A stretch of DNA of 64,000 nucleotides from DATBSK01 sp964501785 (GCA_964501785.1 CAZCUD010000002.1:1-64000), one strand, 5' to 3'; shown: positions 24,058 to 33,300, counted from the first letter of the stretch. Numbers and translations: made by a program. The notes: generated by a model not told the origin, from the sequence alone.

Positions 24058-26091
24058 GTGAAGGCCACGGTGCGCACCTACATCGCCGTCGTCACCGTCG
24101 CCGGCCTCGCGACCCTCGTCGCGTTCGCCATCCTCGACATCGGCGAGCTCCCGGTCGACGAGCCCGCCTTCTGGGTCCTGGCCGCCCTGGTCGTCTTCGG
24201 CGAGATGTTCCCCCTCCTCGTCCCCTTCCACGACGAGCACGAGGAGGTCACGACGTCCACGACGTTCGTGTTCGCCCTGTTGCTGATGTTCGGTCTTGCG
24301 TCGGCTGTGTTCGCGCAGGTCGTCGCCTCGCTCATCGCCGACCGCTACCGGGGCGTGCCGTGGTGGAAGGCGACGTTCAACCTCTCGCAGTACACGCTCG
24401 CCTGGCTCGCCGCCGGCGCCGTGCTCGAGCTCGTCGCGGGCCCGTTCCACTTCTCCGATCCCGCGAGCTTCGGGGCGCAGGAGTTCATCGGCATCGCGCT
24501 CGCCGGGCTCGCCTTCTTCGTCGTCAACACCGAGCTGGTGGGCATCGCGCTCGCGCTCGTGACCGGCGTGCCGGTGCTGCGCCACTTCCGCAACGAGCTG
24601 GGCTTCTACCTGTCCACCGCGGTGGTGCTGCTGTCCCTCGGCTTGATCGTCGCGATCGTCGCCGACTGGCGGGTCGAGGTCGTCCCTTTGATCCTCGCCC
24701 CCCTCTGGATCGCGTACCGCAGCGCCAAGGTCTCGCTCGAGAAGGAGTACCAGGCCCACCACGACGCGCTCACGGGACTTCCGAACCGCGTGTACTTCAC
24801 CGACCGCGTCGGACACCTCATCAGCTCGGCACCGGATGCGGCGTTCACCGTGATGGTGCTCGACCTCGACCGCTTCAAGGAGGTCAACGACACGCTCGGG
24901 CACCAGATCGGCGACGATCTCCTCCGCCTCGTCGGCACCCGGATCCTGGGGACGATCGGGCCCGACGGGGTCGTCGCCCGCCTCGGTGGCGACGAGTTCG
25001 CCGTCATCGCGCCCTCGGACACGGCGTCCGCCGCGTCCGAGCAGCTGCGCCACGCGTTCGAGGCGCCCTTTCTCGTCGAGGGCCTCCACTTCGACATCGA
25101 TGCCAGCATCGGGAGCGCCCGCTATCCCGATCACGGCACGACGGTCGACGATCTCCTCAAGGCGGCCGACGTCGCGATGTACGTCGCGAAGGAGCACCGA
25201 CGGGGCTTCGTGGTGTACGAGCCGGAGCTCGACCGCAACGATGCACGTCGCCTGCAGCTGCTGGGCGAGCTGCGCGCCGCGATCGACCACGGCGAGGTGA
25301 TCGTCCACTACCAGCCCGAGCTCTCGACCAGCGGTGCCCGCGTCGTCGGAGCCGAGGCACTCGTGCGCTGGCAGCACCCGACGCTCGGCCTGCTCGCGGC
25401 GACCGAGTTCGTGCCGCTCGCGGAGTCGACGAGCCTGATCGGGACGCTCACCGAGCACGTGCTGCGTGACTCTCTCATCGAGTGCGCGACGTGGCGCGCG
25501 GCCGGCCACGACCTCTGGGTGTCGGTGAACATCTCGGTGCGCAGCCTCTACGAGGACGGCTTCGTCGACAGCGTCGCCCGCATCGTCGAGGAGTGCGACG
25601 TCGACCCCGGCATCCTCATGCTCGAGGTGACCGAGAGCATGATGGTCACCGATCCGGCACGTGCTGCCGCCGTCCTCAACGACCTCCACGACCTCGGAGT
25701 CGGGATCGCGGTCGACGACTTCGGCACGGGGTACTCGTCGCTCGCGTACCTGAAGCGGCTTCCGGTCGACCTCCTCAAGATCGACAAGTCGTTCATCGCC
25801 GACCTGGCCGACGACGACGAAGACCTGGTGATCGTGCGCTCGACCGTCGATCTCGCCCACTCGCTCGGGCTGCAGTCGGTCGCCGAGGGCGTCGAGAGCG
25901 AGCGAGCGCTCCGTACCCTCGAGTCGCTCGGGTGCGATCTCGTGCAGGGCTTCCACCTGTGCGAGCCGCTGCCGGCCGCGGACCTGCGCACGTGGCTCGC
26001 AGCCCACGATCCGGTGCCGTCGGCACCACCGCGACTGCCCCGCGACGCGCCCCGATCTGCAGGTCAGGGACTCGTCGCCAGGCGCTCGTAG
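24058..26091 (+). CDS. membrane GGDEF-EAL cyclic-di-GMP turnover protein
   Basis: This 677-residue protein has an N-terminal membrane sensor region of about 6-7 spans (residues 7-220), a GGDEF diguanylate cyclase domain (~235-390, intact GGDEF at 310-314) and an EAL phosphodiesterase domain (~400-655, EALVRW at 433). The EAL domain keeps the metal and catalytic residues (EAL, SVNIS, DDFGTGYSS, KIDKSF, AEGVE), so both activities are possible. No RxxD inhibitory site precedes GGDEF. GTG start. A TAGGCT sequence at 23938 may be its promoter, leaving a ~110-nt leader. Its last 28 bp overlap uvrC, which converges on it. Confidence 0.93.
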   Translation: MKATVRTYIAVVTVAGLATLVAFAILDIGELPVDEPAFWVLAALVVFGEMFPLLVPFHDEHEEVTTSTTFVFALLLMFGLASAVFAQVVASLIADRYRGVPWWKATFNLSQYTLAWLAAGAVLELVAGPFHFSDPASFGAQEFIGIALAGLAFFVVNTELVGIALALVTGVPVLRHFRNELGFYLSTAVVLLSLGLIVAIVADWRVEVVPLILAPLWIAYRSAKVSLEKEYQAHHDALTGLPNRVYFTDRVGHLISSAPDAAFTVMVLDLDRFKEVNDTLGHQIGDDLLRLVGTRILGTIGPDGVVARLGGDEFAVIAPSDTASAASEQLRHAFEAPFLVEGLHFDIDASIGSARYPDHGTTVDDLLKAADVAMYVAKEHRRGFVVYEPELDRNDARRLQLLGELRAAIDHGEVIVHYQPELSTSGARVVGAEALVRWQHPTLGLLAATEFVPLAESTSLIGTLTEHVLRDSLIECATWRAAGHDLWVSVNISVRSLYEDGFVDSVARIVEECDVDPGILMLEVTESMMVTDPARAAAVLNDLHDLGVGIAVDDFGTGYSSLAYLKRLPVDLLKIDKSFIADLADDDEDLVIVRSTVDLAHSLGLQSVAEGVESERALRTLESLGCDLVQGFHLCEPLPAADLRTWLAAHDPVPSAPPRLPRDAPRSAGQGLVARRS

Positions 26092-27929
26092 ACCGCGCGC
26101 CCGACCCGCTCGGGGAGCCACGGGATCGCGACGAGCTCCTCCTCCGACAGCGCGCGCAGCTTCTTCACCGAGCCGTACTCGCGCAGGAGGCGCGATCGGC
26201 GGGTCGGGCCCAGACCGGGGACGTCGTCGAGCACCGAGCGAGTCGCCTTCCGTTCGCGCAGCTTGCGGTGGTACGTGATGGCGAAGCGGTGGGCCTCGTC
26301 TCGCACCTGCTGGAGCAGGAACAGCGCCGGCGAGTCGCGCGGGATGCGCACCGGCAGCTCGCGGTCGGGCAGGTAGACCTCTTCGAACCGCTTCGCCAGC
26401 GATGCCACCGCGATCTCCTCGAGCCCGAGCTCCTCGAGCACGCGGATGGCGACGTTGAGCTGTCCGCGACCGCCGTCGACGAGGAGCAGGTTGGGCGGGT
26501 ACGAGAACCGCTTGCCCGCCCGCGCACCTTCGTCGCGCTCGTCGAGGTAGCGCCGGAAGCGCCGACCGAGCACCTCCTCCATCGCCGCGAAGTCGTCCTG
26601 CCCCTCCTGGTGGCGCACCTTGAACCGCCGGTAGTCGGAGCGCTTCGCGAGGCCGTCCTCCATCACGACCATCGAGCCGACGATCTCGCTCCCCTGGAGG
26701 TTGGAGATGTCGAAGCACTCGATGCGCAACGGTGCCTCGGCGAGCCCGAGCGCGTCCTGGAGCGCAGTGAGCGCCCGGGCGCGTGCGTTGTGGTCGGACG
26801 CACGGCGCAGCTTGTGCTGGGTGAAGGTCTCGGTGGCGTTGCGGGTGACGGTCGCGAGCAGCTCGCGCTTGGCCCCGCGTCGAGGTACCCGCACCTCGAC
26901 CTTGCCGCCGCGCACCTGCGCGAGGAAGGCCCGGACCAGCGCGGGGTCCTCGGGGTCGACCGGCACCAGCACCTCGCGGGGCACGTCCTCGGATGCGGCG
27001 CCGGCGTACAGCTGCTCGAGCAGGCGGGCGACGAGCTGGCTCGTGTCGAGGTCCTCGACCTTGTCGACGACCAGGCCTCGTCGTCCGACCACCCGGCCCC
27101 GGCGCACGAAGAACACCTGCACCGACGCCTCGAGCTCGTCCTCGGCGAGCCCGATCACGTCGAAGTCCTCCTCCTTGCGCGCCACCATCTGCTGGCGTTC
27201 GATCGCCTTGCGCACGCTGGTGAGCTGGTCGCGCAGGCGGGCTGCGCGCTCGTACTCCATCTCGTCGGCGGCCTCGCGCATCTGGCGCTCGAGGCGCGCC
27301 ACCACCGGTGCGGTGTCGCCGTCGAGGAACGTGAGGAGGTCGGCGACGAGGGCGTCGTACTCGTCGCGCGTGACGTCGCCCACGCACGGTGCCGAGCACT
27401 TCTCGATGTGGGCGTACAGGCACGGACGGCCGAGCCGATGGTGGCGGTCGAACTTCCCTCGCGTGCACGTGCGGATCGGGAACGTGCGCAGGAGGAGATC
27501 GAGCGTCTCGCGGATCGCGTACGCGTGGGCGTAAGGACCGAAGTAGCGCACGCCCTTGCGCTTCGTCCCCCGCATGACCATGGCGCGGGGCCACTCTTCG
27601 TCGAGCGTGACCGCCAGGTACGGATACGACTTGTCGTCCTTGTACCGGATGTTGAAGCGCGGCCGGTGGCGCTTGATGAGGTTGTACTCGAGGAACAGCG
27701 CCTCGACCTCGTTGCGCACCTCGATCCACTCGACCGAGTCGGCAGCCGCGACCATCTGGCGGGTGCGGGGCATCAGGGTCTCGGGCGGCGCGAAGTAGCT
27801 CGCGAGCCGGCTCCGCAGGTTGGTCGCCTTGCCGACGTAGAGCACCCGGCCCGCGGCGTCCTTGAACTGGTACGAGCCGGGACCGGTCGGGATCGAGCCG
27901 GGTTCCGGACGCTGCACCACGTCCCCCAT
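26064..27929 (-). CDS. uvrC: excinuclease ABC subunit C
   Basis: This 621-residue nuclease makes both incisions in nucleotide-excision repair. The N-terminal GIY-YIG domain (~residues 14-95) includes GSYQFKDAAGRVLYVGKATN. The UVR motif (~205-240, EMEYERAARLRDQLTSVRKA) binds UvrB. The C-terminal RNase H-like domain (RIECFDISNLQGSEIVGSMV, LLVDGGRGQLNVA) and helix-hairpin-helix (LDDVPGLGPTRRSRLL) follow. The ATG has no clear ribosome-binding site and follows a 32-codon ORF by 9 nt, suggesting coupling. Confidence 0.97.
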   Translation of the reverse strand: MGDVVQRPEPGSIPTGPGSYQFKDAAGRVLYVGKATNLRSRLASYFAPPETLMPRTRQMVAAADSVEWIEVRNEVEALFLEYNLIKRHRPRFNIRYKDDKSYPYLAVTLDEEWPRAMVMRGTKRKGVRYFGPYAHAYAIRETLDLLLRTFPIRTCTRGKFDRHHRLGRPCLYAHIEKCSAPCVGDVTRDEYDALVADLLTFLDGDTAPVVARLERQMREAADEMEYERAARLRDQLTSVRKAIERQQMVARKEEDFDVIGLAEDELEASVQVFFVRRGRVVGRRGLVVDKVEDLDTSQLVARLLEQLYAGAASEDVPREVLVPVDPEDPALVRAFLAQVRGGKVEVRVPRRGAKRELLATVTRNATETFTQHKLRRASDHNARARALTALQDALGLAEAPLRIECFDISNLQGSEIVGSMVVMEDGLAKRSDYRRFKVRHQEGQDDFAAMEEVLGRRFRRYLDERDEGARAGKRFSYPPNLLLVDGGRGQLNVAIRVLEELGLEEIAVASLAKRFEEVYLPDRELPVRIPRDSPALFLLQQVRDEAHRFAITYHRKLRERKATRSVLDDVPGLGPTRRSRLLREYGSVKKLRALSEEELVAIPWLPERVGRAVYERLATSP

Positions 27930-27938
27930 CGTCGTCGA

Positions 27939-28037
27939 TCAGCGGCCCCGGCGGGTCCACACCCGGCGCCGACGCCGCGGCACGTGCCGCGCAGCCGGTC
28001 GCTCCGTCGCCAGGAACCTCATCCAGGTCACTCCCAT
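27939..28037 (-). CDS. 32-residue Arg-rich ORF upstream of uvrC
   Basis: An ATG at 28037 preceded by GGGAGGAG with a 6-nt spacer opens a 32-codon frame rich in arginine (MGVTWMRFLATERP, then VPRRRRRVWTRRGR). The stop lies 9 nt before the uvrC ATG, which has no good ribosome-binding site itself, so this may be a leader ORF that feeds ribosomes to uvrC or a very small basic protein. No homologue is known to me. Confidence 0.45.
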   Translation of the reverse strand: MGVTWMRFLATERPAARHVPRRRRRVWTRRGR

Positions 28038-28248
28038 CTCGATCTCCTCCCGAATCGGGGGTCGCAAGGGCGACCACCACGTGCTCGTCGATGTCGAGGG
28101 CGACGGTACGGACGAGCCCCGTCGACTCCATCGGGGCGATCCCCCGTCGGCGAGGTCGACCATCGGGGTTCGCCGCCGCCGGCACGCTCGACGCGACGAG
28201 CGACCCCTCGTGCGCGACGAACGGGAAGGCCGGACGGGGGGCGCGGCG

Positions 28249-28406
28249 TTAACATCAGCGAAGGCCGGCCTGGAAGCACCGGCCACACATCAGGCTCGGG
28301 GCCGACAACCCCGCGGTGGGCGACCAGGCTGTCCCCGCCGGCCACGACCGAGCCTCCGGACTCACCCACCTGGCCCGTCTCGGGCGAGGTGCTGGGGGTG
28401 CGACAG
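28249..28406 (+). promoter_or_regulatory. structured 5' leader upstream of nadA
   Basis: A TTAACAT box at 28249-28255 is followed by ~145 nt that can fold into several helices: GGCCGG/CCGGCC (28263-28268 with 28279-28284), GGGG/CCCC (28298-28312), GCGG/CCGC (28313-28316 with 28335-28338), and a long-range GGCTCGG/CCGAGCC (28293-28299 with 28348-28354) closing a multi-branch junction. No ORF explains the segment. It may be a riboswitch or attenuator for NAD synthesis. The rest of the 28038-28248 divergent region shows nothing I can name. Confidence 0.4.
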
Positions 28407-29537
28407 ATGCTGCGACTCCAGGCCCCGCTGCCGGACCGCTACACCCTCGCGTCGCCCGACGAGCTCGAGGCGTGGATCCGTGACGCCAAGGAGCAGCTCG
28501 GCGAGCGCCTGCTGATCCTGGGGCACCACTACCAGCGACCCGAGGTCATCCGCTGGGCCGACCTCCGGGGTGATTCCTTCAAGCTCGCGCAGTGGGCCGA
28601 GGAGCACGACGCCGCCGAGAGCATCGTCTTCTGCGGCGTGCACTTCATGGCCGAGTCGGCCGACATCCTCACCGCCGACCACCAGCGGGTCGTGCTCCCC
28701 GACCTCAACGCCGGCTGCTCGATGGCCGACATGGCCGACATCGACCAGGTCGAGGAGGCCTGGGAGGAGATCGCGGCGATCACCGACATCGACCAGGTGG
28801 TGCCCATCACCTACATGAACTCGTCGGCCGCACTGAAGGCGTTCGTCGGCGACCACGGCGGCGCGGTGTGCACCTCGTCGAACGCGCGAGCGGTCCTCGA
28901 GTGGGCCTTCGCGAAGGGCAACGCGATCAAGGTGCTCTTCTTCCCCGACCAGCACCTCGGCCGCAACACCGGATACCAGATGGGATACGACGAGTCGCAC
29001 ATGCGGGTGTGGAACCCGCACCGCGACCTCGGCGGCCTCGACGAGCGCGATGTGAAGGAGGCGACGTTCCTCCTGTGGCGCGGACACTGCACGGTGCACC
29101 AGCGGTTCCTGCCCGAGCACGTCGCCGCGTTCCGCGCCGAGCACCCCGACGGCGAGGTGATCGTCCACCCGGAGTGCCGGCACGAGGTGGTCGAGCTCGC
29201 CGACAAGGTCGGCTCGACCGAGCGCATCCTCGAGTGGGTGACCGCTGCGCCTCCTGGCTCCGAGCTCGCGATCGGCACCGAGATCCACATGGTCCAGCGG
29301 CTCGCGGAGGAGAACCCCGACAAGTCGATCACGTCGCTCGATCCGCTGATCTGCCCGTGCGCCACGATGTTCCGCATCGACGAGCCCCACCTCGCCTGGT
29401 GCCTCGAGTCCCTCGTGCGGGGCGAGGTCGTCAACCAGATCACCGTCGACCCCGAGACGGCCGCGTCGGCTCGCGTCGCGCTCGAGCGGATGCTCGCGAT
29501 CAAGGGTGCGCCCGTCGATCCCGCGAAGGTCGACTGA
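28407..29537 (+). CDS. nadA: quinolinate synthase
   Basis: This 376-residue [4Fe-4S] enzyme condenses iminoaspartate with dihydroxyacetone phosphate to quinolinate in NAD synthesis. Visible features are LGHHYQRPEVIRWAD, CGVHFMAESADIL, and three likely cluster cysteines in NAGCSMAD, HPECRHEV and CPCATMF. In-frame GTGs at 28398 and 28389 are alternative starts. nadB and nadC are not adjacent, so the gene stands alone behind its structured leader. Confidence 0.95.
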   Translation: MLRLQAPLPDRYTLASPDELEAWIRDAKEQLGERLLILGHHYQRPEVIRWADLRGDSFKLAQWAEEHDAAESIVFCGVHFMAESADILTADHQRVVLPDLNAGCSMADMADIDQVEEAWEEIAAITDIDQVVPITYMNSSAALKAFVGDHGGAVCTSSNARAVLEWAFAKGNAIKVLFFPDQHLGRNTGYQMGYDESHMRVWNPHRDLGGLDERDVKEATFLLWRGHCTVHQRFLPEHVAAFRAEHPDGEVIVHPECRHEVVELADKVGSTERILEWVTAAPPGSELAIGTEIHMVQRLAEENPDKSITSLDPLICPCATMFRIDEPHLAWCLESLVRGEVVNQITVDPETAASARVALERMLAIKGAPVDPAKVD

Positions 29538-29576
29538 CACTCCGGGAGACCTCCCGAGGTCGGTCTCCGCGCGCGC

Positions 29577-30302
29577 TCAGGCGTGCTTGCGGGTGCGCAG
29601 CACGAGCAGCCGCGGGATCGTCGCCGCTTCTCCGTACTCGGGCGCCTGCGACAGGAACCCGGGCGGCGGGGCCGGTTCCTCCATGTGCTCCACGAGCAGG
29701 CAGCACTCGGCCATCGTGTTCACGTACCGGTGCAGCGGCCGGTGCATGAACGGCAGCCGGATGCCCGGGGCCACCTCCTCCATCGCCACGTCCTCGGGGA
29801 GGTACGGGCCCATCCGCCAGTACTCCTCCTCGAGGATGCGGTCGTCGATCCACCCGCTGCCCGGCGCCTGGAGCAGCGGATGGTTGAGGAACAGCACGAA
29901 CCGCCCGCCCGGCTCGAGCACGCGCGCGACCTCGACGATCGCGGGCTCGAACGGATCGAGGTGCTCGAGGGTGAGGCAGATGACGACCGCGTCGAACGCG
30001 GCGTCGGCGAACGGGAGCCACTCGGCGGCCGCCCGCGAGTACGTGACGCCACCACCGCGTTCGCGGGCGGCGACGAGCTGGTTCTCGGTCGGGTCCACGC
30101 CGAACACTCGGGCGCCCTCGAGCGCGCCGATGCGCCGGGCGACCTGACCTTCGCCGCAGCCGACGTCGAGCACCCGTCGCGCGCCGGCGAGCTCGACGTC
30201 GGCGATGGGCAGGATCTGCTCCTCGTACTCGGGGTCGACCCCGTCGGTGAAGTGCTCCTGCCACCACCCCGCGTGCGTCTCCCACGGATCCCGGGCGCTC
30301 AT
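29577..30302 (-). CDS. class I SAM-dependent methyltransferase
   Basis: This ~241-residue methyltransferase has motif I VLDVGCGEGQVARRIG (~residues 42-57), the acidic motif II FGVDPTENQL and motif IV FDAVVICLTLEHLDPFEPA. It starts with PWETHAGWWQEHFTDG, a pattern of methyltransferases acting on small molecules. An ATG 9 nt earlier (30311) is the alternative start. It may share a transcript with the uvrA operon upstream. Substrate unknown. Confidence 0.88.
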   Translation of the reverse strand: MSARDPWETHAGWWQEHFTDGVDPEYEEQILPIADVELAGARRVLDVGCGEGQVARRIGALEGARVFGVDPTENQLVAARERGGGVTYSRAAAEWLPFADAAFDAVVICLTLEHLDPFEPAIVEVARVLEPGGRFVLFLNHPLLQAPGSGWIDDRILEEEYWRMGPYLPEDVAMEEVAPGIRLPFMHRPLHRYVNTMAECCLLVEHMEEPAPPPGFLSQAPEYGEAATIPRLLVLRTRKHA

Positions 30303-30378
30303 CGGGCCCATCTTCCCCGCTCGGAGATCCTCGGGGCCCGATTCGGGCGCGGCGGGCCTCCCCGGAGGTCGCGGCAGG

Positions 30379-33255
30379 TCAGGGCAGGTCGAGGAGCGGC
30401 GCGAGGAACCGGCCGGTGTGGCTGTCGGCGGTCTTGGCGACGTGCTCGGGCGGGCCCTCGGCGATGACGCGCCCGCCCCGATCGCCACCCTCGGGTCCGA
30501 GGTCGACGAGCCAGTCGGCCGACTTCACCACGTCGAGGTTGTGCTCGATCACCAGCACCGTGTTGCCGGTGTCGACGAGGCGCTGGAGCACCCCGAGCAG
30601 CCGGCGCACGTCTTCGAAGTGCAGCCCCGTCGTGGGCTCATCGAGGATGTAGATGGTGCGCCCCGTCGCCCGCTTGCCGAGCTCCGACGCCAGCTTCACC
30701 CGCTGCGCCTCACCACCGGACAGCGTCGGAGCGGGCTGGCCGAGCCGGACGTAGCCGAGCCCCACGTCGAGCAGCGTCCGCAGGTGACGCGCGATCGTCG
30801 GCTGGTTCTCGAAGAACTCGCAGGCCTCCTCGATCGAGAGGTCGAGCACCTCGGCGATGTTCTTGCCCTTGAACGTGATGTCGAGCGTGTCCCGGTTGTA
30901 CCGCGCACCCTTGCAGACCTCGCACGGCACGTACACGTCGGGCAGGAAGTGCATCTCGATCTTGATCGTCCCGTCACCGGCGCACGCCTCGCAGCGCCCG
31001 CCCTTGACGTTGAACGAGAAGCGCCCGGGCAGATAGCCCCGCACCTTCGCCTCCTGCGTCGCGGCGAAGAGCGACCGGATCTTGTCGAACACGCCCGAGT
31101 AGGTCGCCGGGTTCGACCGCGGGGTGCGGCCGATCGGTGACTGGTCGATGTTGATGACCTTGTCGAGATGCTCGGCACCTTCGACCGTCTTGTGCCGACC
31201 GGGGACGACCTTCGACTTGTAGACGCGCTGCATGAGCGCGTGATGGAGGATGTCGCTCACCAGCGTCGACTTGCCGCTCCCACTCACGCCGGTCACGGCG
31301 ATGAAGCACCCGAGCGGGAACCCGACGTCGATGTTGCGGAGGTTGTGCTCGTGCGCGTCGCGCACCCACAACCACGCGTCGCCGGGCTCTCGGCGGCGCT
31401 CGGGCACGGCGATCGTCCGCTCGCCCGACAAGTACTGGCCGGTGACCGATCGCGGCTCCGCGAGCACGGTGGCGAGCGTCCCCGCCGCGACGATCTCACC
31501 GCCGTGCTCCCCCGCGCCCGGCCCGATGTCGACGACGTGGTCGGCGACCCGGATCGTCTCTTCGTCGTGCTCGACGACGATGACCGTGTTGCCGAGGTCG
31601 CGCAGGCGGACGAGCGTGTCGATCAGCCGCTGGTTGTCGCGCTGGTGCAGCCCGATCGACGGCTCGTCGAGCACGTAGAGCACGCCGACGAGCCCGCTGC
31701 CGATCTGCGACGCGAGCCGGATCCGCTGCGCCTCCCCACCCGCGAGCGTGCCGGACGCGCGATTGAGCGAGAGGTAGTCGAGTCCGACGTCGAGCAAGAA
31801 CTTCAGCCGCTCGTTGACCTCCTTCACGACCGCTTCGGCGATCATGAGGTCGCGCTCCGACAGCTCGAGACCGTCGAGGTACGCGGCCGCCTTCGCGATC
31901 GAGAGCTCACCGACCTCGTAGATGTTGAGATCGCCGATCGTGACGCCGAGCGATGCCGGCTTGAGGCGCGCCCCGTCGCACGCGGGGCACGGGACCTCGC
32001 GCATGTAGCCCTCGATCAGCTCGCGCGACCGATCGCTCTCGGCGTCGGCATGGCGGCGCTCGAGCCACGGGATCACGCCCTCGAACGCGGTGTTGTAGGA
32101 GCGCTGGCGCCCGTAGCGGTTGCGGTACTTGACGTGCACCGCGCGCTCGCCCGTTCCGTTGAGGATCGCGTTGCGCGCTCGCTTGCCGAGCCGCTTCCAC
32201 GGCGTCTCGGTGCTGAACCCGAACTCGTCGGCGACCGCCTCCAGCACCCGGTCGAAGTAGCGGCTGCGGAACCCGGTCCAGGGGGCGATCGCGCCGTCGG
32301 CGAGGCTCAGGTCGTTGTCCGGCACCACGAGCTCCGGATCCACCTCGAAGCGCGTCCCCAACCCGTCGCAGCGCTCGCACGCGCCGTAGGGCGAGTTGAA
32401 CGAGAAGTTGCGCGGCGCGAGCTCCTCGAAGCTGAGCCCGCAGTGGCTGCACGCCAGGTGCTCCGAGAACGTGAGCGTCTCGGCCTGCTCCTCACCCTCT
32501 CGGGGGACGATCTCGACCTCGGCGACTCCCTCTGCGATGCGCAGCGCGGTCTCGAGCGAGTCGGTGAGCCGTCGTTCGATGCCGTCGCGCCGCACGAGTC
32601 GGTCGACGACGACCTCGATCGTGTGCTGCTCGTACCGGGCGAGCGGGACCTTCTCGGTCAGCTCGTGGAGCTCGCCGTCGATGCGGGCCCGTGTGAAGCC
32701 CTGCGACGCGAGCTCCTTGAGGAGCTTCTCGTACTCGCCCTTTCGCCCGCGCACGACGGGCGCGAGCACCTGGAAGCGCGTGTCGTCGGGCAGCTCCAGC
32801 ACGCGGTCGACGATCTGCTGGGGCGTCTGACGCGTGATGACCCGGCCGCACTTCGGACAGTGCGGCACGCCGATGCGCGCGTACAGCAGGCGGAGGTAGT
32901 CGTAGACCTCGGTGATCGTCCCGACGGTCGAGCGCGGGTTGCGCGACGCCGACTTCTGGTCGATCGAGATCGCGGGCGACAGCCCCTCGATGAAGTCGAC
33001 GTCGGGCTTGTCCATCTGCCCGAGGAACTGCCGCGCGTACGCCGAGAGGGACTCGACGTAGCGGCGCTGACCCTCGGCGTAGATGGTGTCGAACGCGAGC
33101 GACGACTTGCCCGACCCGGAGAGGCCGGTGAAGACGATCAGCCGGTCGCGGGGCAGCTCGAGGTCGACGTCGCGGAGGTTGTGCTCCCGGGCCCCCCGGA
33201 TCGTGATCGTCGGGCCGGCGGGATCGCTCGTCGTCGCTGCACCCGCCTTCGCCAC
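30379..33255 (-). CDS. uvrA: excinuclease ABC subunit A
   Basis: This 958-residue damage sensor has two ABC ATPase halves. The first Walker A is GLSGSGKSSLAFDT and the second GVSGSGKSTLVSDIL; signatures are SGTLAGGEAQRIRLA and APTLSGGEAQRVKLA. Three zinc-binding cysteine pairs are visible (CPKCGR, CSHCGL/CERCDG, CEACAG/CEVCKG). The GTG start is only 6 nt downstream of a TACGCT box, and a LexA-type operator lies just upstream, so the gene is SOS-regulated and leaderless. Confidence 0.98.
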   Translation of the reverse strand: MAKAGAATTSDPAGPTITIRGAREHNLRDVDLELPRDRLIVFTGLSGSGKSSLAFDTIYAEGQRRYVESLSAYARQFLGQMDKPDVDFIEGLSPAISIDQKSASRNPRSTVGTITEVYDYLRLLYARIGVPHCPKCGRVITRQTPQQIVDRVLELPDDTRFQVLAPVVRGRKGEYEKLLKELASQGFTRARIDGELHELTEKVPLARYEQHTIEVVVDRLVRRDGIERRLTDSLETALRIAEGVAEVEIVPREGEEQAETLTFSEHLACSHCGLSFEELAPRNFSFNSPYGACERCDGLGTRFEVDPELVVPDNDLSLADGAIAPWTGFRSRYFDRVLEAVADEFGFSTETPWKRLGKRARNAILNGTGERAVHVKYRNRYGRQRSYNTAFEGVIPWLERRHADAESDRSRELIEGYMREVPCPACDGARLKPASLGVTIGDLNIYEVGELSIAKAAAYLDGLELSERDLMIAEAVVKEVNERLKFLLDVGLDYLSLNRASGTLAGGEAQRIRLASQIGSGLVGVLYVLDEPSIGLHQRDNQRLIDTLVRLRDLGNTVIVVEHDEETIRVADHVVDIGPGAGEHGGEIVAAGTLATVLAEPRSVTGQYLSGERTIAVPERRREPGDAWLWVRDAHEHNLRNIDVGFPLGCFIAVTGVSGSGKSTLVSDILHHALMQRVYKSKVVPGRHKTVEGAEHLDKVINIDQSPIGRTPRSNPATYSGVFDKIRSLFAATQEAKVRGYLPGRFSFNVKGGRCEACAGDGTIKIEMHFLPDVYVPCEVCKGARYNRDTLDITFKGKNIAEVLDLSIEEACEFFENQPTIARHLRTLLDVGLGYVRLGQPAPTLSGGEAQRVKLASELGKRATGRTIYILDEPTTGLHFEDVRRLLGVLQRLVDTGNTVLVIEHNLDVVKSADWLVDLGPEGGDRGGRVIAEGPPEHVAKTADSHTGRFLAPLLDLP

Positions 33256-33261
33256 GAAGCC

Positions 33262-33267
33262 AGCGTA
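33262..33267 (-). promoter_or_regulatory. uvrA -10 box (TACGCT)
   Basis: TACGCT ends 6 nt before the GTG start of uvrA, with no ribosome-binding site between. Confidence 0.55.
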
Positions 33268-33284
33268 CCCACCCCGAGCGACGA

Positions 33285-33300
33285 TCGAACGGATGTTCGT
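33285..33300. promoter_or_regulatory. LexA (SOS) box upstream of uvrA
   Basis: TCGAAC-GGAT-GTTCGT differs at one base from the actinobacterial LexA consensus TCGAAC-N4-GTTCGA. It sits 18-33 nt upstream of the uvrA -10 box, where bound LexA would block RNA polymerase. Confidence 0.8.

Noticed and set aside
23551..28185. Very long open frames antisense to known genes, for example one spanning 23551-28185 on the minus strand and one at 37812-40877 on the plus strand.
   Set aside because: They lie opposite or out of frame with uvrC, GGDEF-EAL, rpsA and polA, are Arg/Pro-rich, and arise from high GC content. No domain or ribosome-binding site supports them.
28263..28360. SAM-I or SAM-IV riboswitch upstream of nadA.
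   Set aside because: A short core (CAACC...GCGGTGGG) looks similar, but the other conserved helices and the GAxGGAGGGA-type core do not align, and nadA is not a sulfur gene. A formal covariance search is needed.
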